From Bacteroidales bacterium (lineage in GTDB: Bacteria > Bacteroidota > Bacteroidia > Bacteroidales > UBA932): DNA of 64,000 bases. A program made the position numbers and the translations under genes. Below are positions 1 through 10,931 of this stretch, piece after piece. The DNA lies in the NCBI GenBank assembly GCA_017399905.1, contig JAFQAR010000043.1, positions 62,001 to 126,000 of the forward strand. The letters run 5' to 3'. Positions within the stretch are counted from its first letter, which is position 1, and every line of letters starts with the position of its first letter. Under the pieces are notes generated by a model. That model had not been told where the DNA came from. It worked only from the letters and a program-made list of their open reading frames with translations, and did not search any database.

Positions 1-1200
1 TCCGAAGAACTGGCCTCGAAGATAGAAGGCTTCAGGGCTGAGGCCAGGTTCATCAGGGCCTATCTCTACTGGATGGCTCTGGACTGCTTCGGAAGCGTTC
101 CGTTCACTACCGAGAATTCTCCTTTCGGAGGAACGTATTTCCCTAAGCAGGCATCCCGTTCCGACATCTTCGGCTACTGTGTGGAAGAACTTGAGTATCT
201 CATGTCCGACGAAAGCCCGATGCCGTCCGTCCGCTCTGTCTATCCGCGTGCGGACAAAGGCTCCGCAGCCGGTCTTCTTGCGCGAATGTACCTCAATGCC
301 GAGGTCTATACCGGCACTCCGATGTGGGCGGAAGCAAAGTCCGTATGCGAGGAGATATTCTCCATGGGATATTCGCTCTGTCCGGATTATGCGGCCCTTT
401 TCAGGGGCGACAACGGCGAGAACATGCAGGCCCGCGGAGAAATGCTGTGGGCGATAGATTATGATTCCGGCAATACGGAATCCTACGGCGGCACCACCTA
501 TATCCTCAGCGCTTCTCTTGCATCCACCGACATCACCGACCGGACGCGTCCGAACGGTCAGGTGAACGGCTGGGCCGGACTCCGTGTCCCATACGAATAT
601 GTGTCGGAATATTTCGATGTAAGCGGCCAGGACTACGAGACAGGGTCATATCAGGTTACGGACAAAAGGGGATCGATGTTCTTCATCAAAGGCAGGAAGG
701 AATCCATGGAAGGCGCCCTATACTCCTTCATGAACGGATGGTCCTGTCTGAAATTCAACAACATACCTCACGATCAGACTGATGAGTCCTATCTTCCGGT
801 ATCCGCCACCAAAAGCTTCTCCGACGTCGACTTTCCGATGATCCGTCTCGGAGAAATCTACCTCATCTATGCAGAGGCCTGCCTGAATCTGGGTACGCCG
901 TCCGTCGCCATCCCTCGGCTTTCCGAGCTGTCGGTCCGCGCCGGTGTCCTGCCGCCTGCCGCTTACGACAAGGATTACCTTGTCGCCGAACGCGCCCGCG
1001 AGCTCATGTGGGAAGCCCACCGCCGCACGGACCTCATCCGCTTCGGGCTCTACCACACCGGCGGCTACCTCTGGCCTTACAAAGGCGGTGACGCCTATTC
1101 CGGCCAGCCGTTCCCGGCCTACAGATGCATCTTCCCGATTCCTCCGACCGAGCTCGCCGCCAACGACGCCCTGGTCCAGAATCCTGGCTACTCTGATTAG
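1..1200 (+). CDS. susD: SusD/RagB-family outer-membrane starch-binding lipoprotein, 5'-truncated
   Basis: The frame is open from base 1, so the signal peptide and N-terminal part lie upstream of the window; 399 codons remain. SusD proteins sit on the outer membrane, bind glycan and form the lid of the SusC TonB-dependent porin. Visible family hallmarks are EARFIRAYLYW at the left edge, RLGEIYLIYAEACLN about two thirds of the way in, RARELMWEAHRRTDLIRFG near the end, and the closing VQNPGY. These correspond to the TPR-like helices and the conserved C-terminal end. The starch enzymes downstream make a starch or glycogen ligand likely. The partner susC is expected immediately upstream, outside the window. 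The ligand is inferred from context and not from binding residues. Confidence 0.93.
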   Translation, partial: SEELASKIEGFRAEARFIRAYLYWMALDCFGSVPFTTENSPFGGTYFPKQASRSDIFGYCVEELEYLMSDESPMPSVRSVYPRADKGSAAGLLARMYLNAEVYTGTPMWAEAKSVCEEIFSMGYSLCPDYAALFRGDNGENMQARGEMLWAIDYDSGNTESYGGTTYILSASLASTDITDRTRPNGQVNGWAGLRVPYEYVSEYFDVSGQDYETGSYQVTDKRGSMFFIKGRKESMEGALYSFMNGWSCLKFNNIPHDQTDESYLPVSATKSFSDVDFPMIRLGEIYLIYAEACLNLGTPSVAIPRLSELSVRAGVLPPAAYDKDYLVAERARELMWEAHRRTDLIRFGLYHTGGYLWPYKGGDAYSGQPFPAYRCIFPIPPTELAANDALVQNPGYSD

Positions 1201-1208
1201 GAAATGCG

Positions 1209-1314
1209 GTGGCGCGTAACTGTTTGACCGTCAACGCATAATGAAAACCTCCTGCTCCCTTTTGACGGCAGGAGGTTTCTGTAAGTGGTTGGTGGATAAC
1301 CGTTTAAGCGCCAC
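1209..1314. repeat. RAYT-associated 106-bp palindrome, copy 1
   Basis: It starts 8 bp after the susD stop. Outer arms GTGGCGC (1209-1215) and GCGCCAC (1308-1314) are perfectly inverted. The inner hairpin has an 11-bp perfect stem, AAACCTCCTGC (1245-1255) and GCAGGAGGTTT (1268-1278), around a 12-nt loop TCCCTTTTGACG. The same layout recurs at five other places in the window. It may also serve as the 3' end structure of susD mRNA. Confidence 0.85.
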
Positions 1315-1347
1315 GGGGTCTTTGTGAGTATTCGTCTGTGAAATCCG

Positions 1348-1377
1348 ACCGTTCGTCATAAACTTCCGACCGTTCGG
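1348..1377 (+). promoter_or_regulatory. LytTR-like direct-repeat operator
   Basis: Two 9-mers, ACCGTTCGT (1348-1356) and ACCGTTCGG (1369-1377), are spaced 21 bp start to start. Both fit the published LytTR-domain consensus [TA][AC][CA]GTTN[AG][TG]. A third, degenerate copy of the core TTCGT lies a further 21 bp upstream at 1331. The second repeat starts 41 bp before the -7 box. The identity of the binding protein is inferred. Confidence 0.6.
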
Positions 1378-1409
1378 CTCTTATATATAAATATATAAGA
1401 AAAAATCCG

Positions 1410-1417
1410 TATATTCG
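1410..1417 (+). promoter_or_regulatory. Putative -7 promoter box for the pullulanase operon
   Basis: TATATTCG matches the Bacteroidetes TAnnTTTG element at 7 of 8 positions. No TTG is present at the usual -33 spacing, which would suit an activator-dependent promoter served by the direct repeats upstream. Confidence 0.45.
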
Positions 1418-1468
1418 TAAGATGTGTAATTGTGCACATGTGAAAAACGGAAAAATCAGAACATAATC

Positions 1469-3427
1469 ATGAAAATATCGATCAAGAATTTACTGATGGG
1501 AACAATGGCGGCTGCCGCAATGGCTTCATGTGCGGCTGACGGTACCTTGCCGGTGCCTGAAACTGTGCTCGAGGAGTGCGTATACATGGGGGACAGGACT
1601 GAATTCGCTGTGTGGGCTCCGGATGCGGAGGCTGCCCAGCTCAGGCTCTACCATTCAGCCGATGAGGATGAGGCGGCTTTCAAGACCGTCAACATGAAGC
1701 TCGGAAAGGACGGACTCTGGAAAGCTGTCGTGAAGGATGATGTGAAGGGTGCGCTCTACAGCTTCCAGGTGAAGAAGGACGGAGCATGGCTCGAAGAGAC
1801 AGCCGGCATAGCTGCAAAGGCTGTCGGAGTGAACGGCATGCGTGGAGCCGTCGTGGATTGGGACGAGACCGATCCGGAAGGATGGGACGAGGACAGGAGT
1901 CCTGAGATCAGGCCATCGGACATCATCGTCTATGAGATGCACCACAGGGATTTCTCGATACATCCTTCGTCAGGCATAAGCAACAAGGGAAAATACCTTG
2001 CCCTCACTGAGGAAGGCACGAAGAATCCGGACGGTCTGGCGACAGGAATCGACCATCTGAAGGAACTTGGAGTGACCTATGTGCAGCTACTTCCCTCTAC
2101 TGATTTCGCCACCATAGACGAGACCCGTCTTGAGGACAATCAGTACAACTGGGGATACGAACCTCTCAACTACAATGCTGTGGAAGGCTCTTTCTCTACC
2201 GACCCGTACAACCCGACGACCCGTATCAGGGAGTTCAAGCAGATGGTGCAGGCCCTGCATAAGGCGGGATTCCGCGTAATCCTCGACGTGGTGTACAACC
2301 ACACTACAAATGCGGCGAATACGGGCTTCGAACGCACTATGCCGGGTTATTTCTACCGTATGCGCGAAGACGGTACCTTCTTCAACGGATCCGGCTGCGG
2401 CAACGAGACCGCATCGGAGCAGGAAATGTTCCGCAAGTACATGATCGAGTCGCTTGAATGGTGGATGAAGGAATATCACATAGACGGCTTCCGTTTCGAC
2501 CTCATGGCTATCCATGACATCGACACCATGAACGAGATAAGCGAACGTCTCCATGCCATCGATCCTGCTGTGGTTATCTACGGCGAAGGATGGGCTGCCG
2601 AGTCTCCTGCATACCCTGCGGAACAGATCGCCCTCAAGGCGAACACATATATGCTGGACAAGGTGGGAGCGTTCAGCGACAATATCCGTGACGCGGTGCG
2701 CGGACCGCTGGGATGCGAGAACGCCGGCTTCATGGACGGCGTGGCCGGCAACAAGGAGAACGTCGAGTTCGGCATTGTCGGCGGAATCGAGCATCCTCAG
2801 GTGACCGTGGAGGCATGGGCAGACAACCCTCTCCAGCATGTCAGCTATGTCAGCTGCCATGACGACCATTGCCTGCGCGACCGCCTCGAAGAAGCTGCCA
2901 AGGCCACCGAGAAACAGCGTCTGAGAATGGTCAAGCTTGCCCAGACAGCGGTCTACACCTCTCAGGGAATCCCGTTCATCTTCAACGGAGAGGAGCTCTA
3001 CCGCCACAAGCAGGGCGTAAAGAACAGCTACAACCAGCCTGACGCCATCAATGCGATAGACTGGACATACAAGACTAAGTACAGCGACCTCGTGAAGTAT
3101 TATTCGGAGCTTGCCGCCATCCGTCACGCCCATCCGGGCTTCTGCCTCGGCGACCCTGACCTCGTGCGCGAAAAGCTTCAGTTCATCGACGTCGACGATC
3201 CGTGCATCGTGGCATTCCGCATCAGCGGTCTCGAAGGCATCGATACGGCAAAGTCCCTTACAGTGGTCCTCAACGGCTCGAAGAAACATCGCAAGATCGC
3301 CATCCCTGAGGGCAGATACATCGTGCTTGCAGAGAACGGCGTGGCAGATGTTGACGGCATCGGAGCATACACGGGAGACTATTGCGCAGTGGCAGCGACA
3401 TCGGCAACCATACTTGCCGAAATGTAG
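1469..3427 (+). CDS. pulA: Type I pullulanase-like GH13 lipoprotein
   Basis: This is a debranching alpha-amylase-family enzyme expected to cut alpha-1,6 links in pullulan, amylopectin or glycogen at the cell surface or in the periplasm. The start at 1469 gives a lipoprotein signal ending MASC (Cys21); an upstream TTG at 1430 would add 13 unlikely residues. Order of parts: signal, CBM48-like beta-sandwich around residues 30-130, then the GH13 barrel. Pullulanase signatures are YEMHHRDFS (155) and YNWGYEP, the latter a one-residue variant of the family YNWGYDP. Catalytic residues are the nucleophile Asp344 in DGFRFD, the acid Glu373 in YGEGW and the transition-state stabiliser near HDDH (464-467). 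It is 652 residues long. It opens the run of four starch enzymes downstream of susD. Confidence 0.9.
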   Translation: MKISIKNLLMGTMAAAAMASCAADGTLPVPETVLEECVYMGDRTEFAVWAPDAEAAQLRLYHSADEDEAAFKTVNMKLGKDGLWKAVVKDDVKGALYSFQVKKDGAWLEETAGIAAKAVGVNGMRGAVVDWDETDPEGWDEDRSPEIRPSDIIVYEMHHRDFSIHPSSGISNKGKYLALTEEGTKNPDGLATGIDHLKELGVTYVQLLPSTDFATIDETRLEDNQYNWGYEPLNYNAVEGSFSTDPYNPTTRIREFKQMVQALHKAGFRVILDVVYNHTTNAANTGFERTMPGYFYRMREDGTFFNGSGCGNETASEQEMFRKYMIESLEWWMKEYHIDGFRFDLMAIHDIDTMNEISERLHAIDPAVVIYGEGWAAESPAYPAEQIALKANTYMLDKVGAFSDNIRDAVRGPLGCENAGFMDGVAGNKENVEFGIVGGIEHPQVTVEAWADNPLQHVSYVSCHDDHCLRDRLEEAAKATEKQRLRMVKLAQTAVYTSQGIPFIFNGEELYRHKQGVKNSYNQPDAINAIDWTYKTKYSDLVKYYSELAAIRHAHPGFCLGDPDLVREKLQFIDVDDPCIVAFRISGLEGIDTAKSLTVVLNGSKKHRKIAIPEGRYIVLAENGVADVDGIGAYTGDYCAVAATSATILAEM

Positions 3428-3515
3428 ATTGCCACGGTCCTGACGGACCTCGCAATGACGTGAGTGAATCCTCGATACGTCATTCCGAGGAGGCTGAAAG
3501 CCGACGTGGGAATCT
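3427..3515. repeat. Head-to-head pair of dispersed GTCATTCCGAG repeats
   Basis: A reverse-oriented unit (AGATTGCCACG ... CTCGCAATGACG, 3427-3460) is followed by a forward unit (CGTCATTCCGAGG ... GGGAATCT, 3478-3515). The pair fills the gap between the pullulanase and amylase genes and could fold into a large hairpin. The same short repeat occurs at many other sites in the window. Confidence 0.75.
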
Positions 3516-3540
3516 TTTGAAAGATAATAACATTAAAAAT

Positions 3541-4764
3541 ATGAAGAAAATACTTTTTACCATTTGTGCTGCCATTGCGGTACTGTCTTGCGGAAAGACG
3601 GAAACACCTCAGCAGCAGCCTCTTGAAAACTCGGTGGTGTACGAAATGAACGTACGTCAGTACACTCCGGAGGGAACATTCGCTGCTGCTCAGCAGCAGC
3701 TTCCGCGCCTTGCCGAAATGGGCGTGGACATCGTGTGGCTCATGCCGATTTATCCTATCGGTGTCGAAGGACGCAAGGGAACCCTCGGCTCATACTATGC
3801 CGTGAAGGACTATTGTGCCATCAATCCTGAGTTCGGAACACTCGAGGATTTCGACAACTTCGTGGCTGAGGCTCATAGGCTCGGCCTCCGCGTAGTTATC
3901 GACTGGGTGGCGAACCACACTTCTCCGGATGCCGTCTGGGAGAGCGAGAAGGCTCCTGAATGGTATGAGCGTGATGCCGAAGGCAACACCACCTTCACAG
4001 CCGACTGGTCGGATACCGCAAACCTCAATTATGAAAACAAGGATGTATGGAAAGGAATGGCGGATGCGATGCGTTTCTGGATGGAGCGCGGCATCGACGG
4101 CTTCCGCTGCGACATGGCCTGCGAAGTTCCTCTCGAATTCTGGCAGGAGACCATCGCCGGCCTCCGTGCAGACTATCCGGGAATGTACATGCTTGCAGAA
4201 GGTGAAGAGCCGAAGCTCCACAGCCTTTCTGACTTCGATGCATCATATTCATGGGAACTCCACCATATGATGAACGCCATCGCACGTGGCGAGAAGAACA
4301 TCCCTGAACTCCTCGAGTACATTGCCAAGGATGCGGAAAGACATCCTGCGGATGCGTTCCGTCTCATGTTCACATCGAACCACGACGAGAACTCTTGGGC
4401 GGGTACCGAGTTCGAGAGAATGGGTGACGCGGCAAAGCTCATGGCGGTCCTCACATTCACCCTTCCTAACGGTCAGCCTCTCATCTACACAGGACAGGAG
4501 ATGGGCTGGAACAAGAGATTCGAGTTCTTCGAGAAGGACCACGTGCCGGCTTGGGAGAAAAACGAGTATTTCGACTTCTACAAGTGGCTCATCGACATCC
4601 GCCACAACAACCCTGCTCTCTCTGCAGGCGACAAAGGCGGCAGGTTCGAGGTTGTATCTACCGATGACAGCACTCTCGTGTTCACACGTACCCTTCCGGA
4701 CAACAAGGTGACGGTAAAGGCCGAGCTCAAGGCTCCATGGAGCTATGAGATCATAGCTGAGTAA
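3541..4764 (+). CDS. GH13 alpha-amylase-type lipoprotein
   Basis: A compact 407-residue glycoside hydrolase of the alpha-amylase clan, predicted to hydrolyse alpha-1,4-glucan. The start at 3541 gives a lipoprotein signal with Cys17 (VLSC). GH13 regions are all present: DWVANHT, DGFRCDMA with nucleophile Asp191, LAEGEE with acid Glu220, and SNHDEN with Asp282. The chain lacks an obvious accessory binding domain and has a short C-terminal beta domain. It is separated from the pullulanase by a repeat-filled gap and followed 36 bp later by the susA-like gene. Exact specificity (maltogenic, neopullulanase or alpha-amylase) cannot be read from the sequence alone. Confidence 0.88.
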   Translation: MKKILFTICAAIAVLSCGKTETPQQQPLENSVVYEMNVRQYTPEGTFAAAQQQLPRLAEMGVDIVWLMPIYPIGVEGRKGTLGSYYAVKDYCAINPEFGTLEDFDNFVAEAHRLGLRVVIDWVANHTSPDAVWESEKAPEWYERDAEGNTTFTADWSDTANLNYENKDVWKGMADAMRFWMERGIDGFRCDMACEVPLEFWQETIAGLRADYPGMYMLAEGEEPKLHSLSDFDASYSWELHHMMNAIARGEKNIPELLEYIAKDAERHPADAFRLMFTSNHDENSWAGTEFERMGDAAKLMAVLTFTLPNGQPLIYTGQEMGWNKRFEFFEKDHVPAWEKNEYFDFYKWLIDIRHNNPALSAGDKGGRFEVVSTDDSTLVFTRTLPDNKVTVKAELKAPWSYEIIAE

Positions 4765-4800
4765 GCAGGCTCCGATAAAGAACAAAAACATACAGAAGAT

Positions 4801-8932
<4,132 letters not shown>

Positions 8933-8933
8933 T

Positions 8934-8941
8934 TATATTTG
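8934..8941 (+). promoter_or_regulatory. Putative -7 promoter box
   Basis: TATATTTG is a perfect TAnnTTTG element directly after the susB stop and 24 bp before the small ORF. It could let the peptide and the starch-binding lipoprotein be expressed separately from the enzymes. There is no good -33 TTG. Confidence 0.4.
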
Positions 8942-8964
8942 CGAAAATAAATCACATCAATATC

Positions 8965-9099
8965 ATGAAAACCATTACCGAAAAAGACAACTACACTTCT
9001 CCATCAATCGAGGTTGTGGAGATCCAGACAGAAGGAGTGCTCTGCATGAGCGGCACCGGTGCTTATGAAGATCTTACAGAAGAAGAATTCGAGTGGTAA
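8965..9099 (+). CDS. 44-residue Bacteroidales small protein of unknown function
   Basis: The product begins MKTITEKDNYTSPSIEVVEI and ends DLTEEEFEW. It has no signal peptide. The pattern of a basic start, a Y..P..EV segment, then EGVLCMSG and an acidic tail resembles a recurrent class of tiny Bacteroidales proteins that often sit just before genes for secreted or surface proteins; I know this class only as uncharacterised. The ORF has its own -7 box and lies 21 bp before the starch-binding lipoprotein, so the two are probably one transcript. The single Cys near the centre and the acidic tail are the most notable features. It could be a leader-type peptide, but no modifying enzyme is adjacent. 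Confidence 0.65.
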   Translation: MKTITEKDNYTSPSIEVVEIQTEGVLCMSGTGAYEDLTEEEFEW

Positions 9100-9120
9100 A
9101 CATTTTAAAATCTGAGAATC

Positions 9121-10791
9121 ATGAAAAAGATCTATGCATATATACTTGCCGCTGCCGGATTGTTTGCAGCTGCATCTTGTCAGGAAATAGTTGAACCTGC
9201 AGTGAACGCTCCGGAGGTGTCGGGCGAGACATTCTCCCTGACAGCCGTTGCCGGAACAGACACAAAGACTACACTTGTTGACGGAGTCAAGACACATTGG
9301 ACTCCTGGTGACGAACTTACCGTATTTGACGCAAACGGTACGAACCAGAAGTTTGTAACAGCTATTACCGAGCCTGCTGCCTCTGCAGTCTTCACAACCG
9401 AGACCTTCGCAATGCCTGATGATATGAACAATGCTGTCCTTCTCGCTGTCTATCCATATGTCGAGAATGCGGTCACTGATTTTCAGACACATGTCGCAGG
9501 TCTTGAAATCCCTAAGACACAGCAGGCTGTAAAGGATGGTTTCGACCCGGATGCAAGCATTGCCTATGCTCTTGCCATGGGTGAGGAAGCTGATAACCGC
9601 AACCTTTCATTCAAGAACCTTTACGGACTCTTCAAGTTTACGGTTGAAGACGAGGGTGTGACCAAGGTTACTATCAGGACCAATGGTGCAGAAGTTCTTT
9701 CAGGAACTGTAACTCTCCTTTTGAACGGAACAATCACCGCTGCGGGCGACAATACGCATGAAGTCACTCTTGAGGGAACATTCGAGAAGGGTGGCGTATA
9801 TTACGTAGCTGCCATCCCTGGAACATACAATAACGGTATTACCGTCCTCTACAACGACACCGAGATCAAGTCTACCGGCAAGGTCGTGGAGCTCAAGGCT
9901 AACACAGTCCTCAACCTCGGTTCAATCGGAACACCGGCTGTTTGGGGTGTATGCGGAACTTTCACAGGCAATTGGACTGTTTCACAGAATATCCATATGA
10001 CTCCGACAAACAACGGCTGGTATGTGCTTGAGGGTGTCGAGATGTACAAGGATGATCTCTTCAAGTTTGTCACTGAAGACTCATGGACAGGTTCTCTTGG
10101 CTACAAGGATGTTGTCCTGACTGCTGAAGATGCTGTAGAATATGCCCTCGTTGCTGACGGACAGAATCTCAAGGTAAACAAGAACGGTGTATTTACAATC
10201 AGTCTCAATCCTGCGGAAAAGAAGTTCAAGGTAGAGTGCACGGAAGAGTATACGGACCTTACCGTTAATATCACAGTTGATAACAAAGCCGGATGGGATC
10301 CGCTTTATATTTATCTGGAATCGAATGGAACAGCCATAACTGCTGCTGAAGGTGACCTTGTTACCGATAACGTATATGCGGTAAGCGGTGACTATATCGG
10401 AAGCACCCTTTCTTATCAGTTCATCTCGGGCTCGAAGACTTCGGAGAAGGCTAATGTTTCAATTACAAGGAATGGTGCTGTTGTTACCTTGGAAGAGACT
10501 GTGATAAAGCTCACATTCATGCTTGATACAGATAATTCAAAGCAGTGGTGGGGTACGACTGCCAAGATCCACGTCTGGGAAACAGGCACATCTTTCGATA
10601 CATCATGGCCTGGAAATGACATGGTTTATGATGAAAACTACACTTGGCATATCAATGTTCCATCGGAATTGGTGGGCAAGACAATCAAGTACCTTATCCA
10701 TAACGGCAATGGCTGGCAGTCTTCTGATTCAACGGTAACTATTACTGCAGAGGGTGTTACCGTAATGGGAAGTCAAATCGGCATCAACTAA
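9121..10791 (+). CDS. Surface starch-binding lipoprotein with fimbrillin-like N-terminus and C-terminal CBM
   Basis: Takes the place of SusE/SusF in this locus. The lipoprotein signal ends ASC (Cys20) followed by QE, compatible with Bacteroidetes surface export. Residues about 35-265 resemble the fimbrillin-like fold of Mfa-type proteins (TDTKTTLVDG, W.PGDELTVF). Residues about 270-370 look like a SusE/F-type binding module (WGVCGTFTGNW, then DDLFKFV). A middle beta-module spans about 375-455. The last about 95 residues resemble a CBM26-like starch module (KIHVWETGTSF followed by SWPGND). It is expected to hold starch at the cell surface. The modules are assigned from motif resemblance and aromatic spacing, not from a database search. 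A rho-independent terminator follows. Confidence 0.72.
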   Translation: MKKIYAYILAAAGLFAAASCQEIVEPAVNAPEVSGETFSLTAVAGTDTKTTLVDGVKTHWTPGDELTVFDANGTNQKFVTAITEPAASAVFTTETFAMPDDMNNAVLLAVYPYVENAVTDFQTHVAGLEIPKTQQAVKDGFDPDASIAYALAMGEEADNRNLSFKNLYGLFKFTVEDEGVTKVTIRTNGAEVLSGTVTLLLNGTITAAGDNTHEVTLEGTFEKGGVYYVAAIPGTYNNGITVLYNDTEIKSTGKVVELKANTVLNLGSIGTPAVWGVCGTFTGNWTVSQNIHMTPTNNGWYVLEGVEMYKDDLFKFVTEDSWTGSLGYKDVVLTAEDAVEYALVADGQNLKVNKNGVFTISLNPAEKKFKVECTEEYTDLTVNITVDNKAGWDPLYIYLESNGTAITAAEGDLVTDNVYAVSGDYIGSTLSYQFISGSKTSEKANVSITRNGAVVTLEETVIKLTFMLDTDNSKQWWGTTAKIHVWETGTSFDTSWPGNDMVYDENYTWHINVPSELVGKTIKYLIHNGNGWQSSDSTVTITAEGVTVMGSQIGIN

Positions 10792-10811
10792 ATATCATAT
10801 GCTTGTCTTTG

Positions 10812-10840
10812 AAGGCCTGGAGAATTCCGGGCCTTTTCTG
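10812..10840 (+). terminator. Rho-independent terminator of the starch locus
   Basis: The 9-bp stem is AAGGCCTGG / CCGGGCCTT with one G-U pair and a 6-nt loop AGAATT, followed by TTCTGTTT. It lies 20 bp after the starch-binding lipoprotein stop. Confidence 0.75.
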
Positions 10841-10846
10841 TTTCAT

Positions 10847-10882
10847 GTCATTGCGAGACTTCGAAGAAGTCGTGGCAATCCC
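10847..10882 (+). repeat. Dispersed GTCATTGCGAG repeat, single unit
   Basis: One unit running GTCATTGCGAG ... CGTGGCAATCCC with the internal complementary arms GACTTCG/CGAAGAAGTC. It sits between the terminator and the S9 peptidase gene. Confidence 0.7.
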
Positions 10883-10931
10883 ATTGAAAAATTTCGTACA
10901 TTTATCGGCTGAAAATTTTAACGGATAGATT

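Noticed and set aside
1201-1468. tRNA or rRNA gene in the gap after susD
   Set aside because: The structure there is the 106-bp palindrome; no cloverleaf or rRNA sequence is present, and none was seen elsewhere in the window.
2087-3289. Long minus-strand open frame opposite the pullulanase gene
   Set aside because: It is the antisense shadow of a clear GH13 gene, has no recognisable domains and has no promoter.
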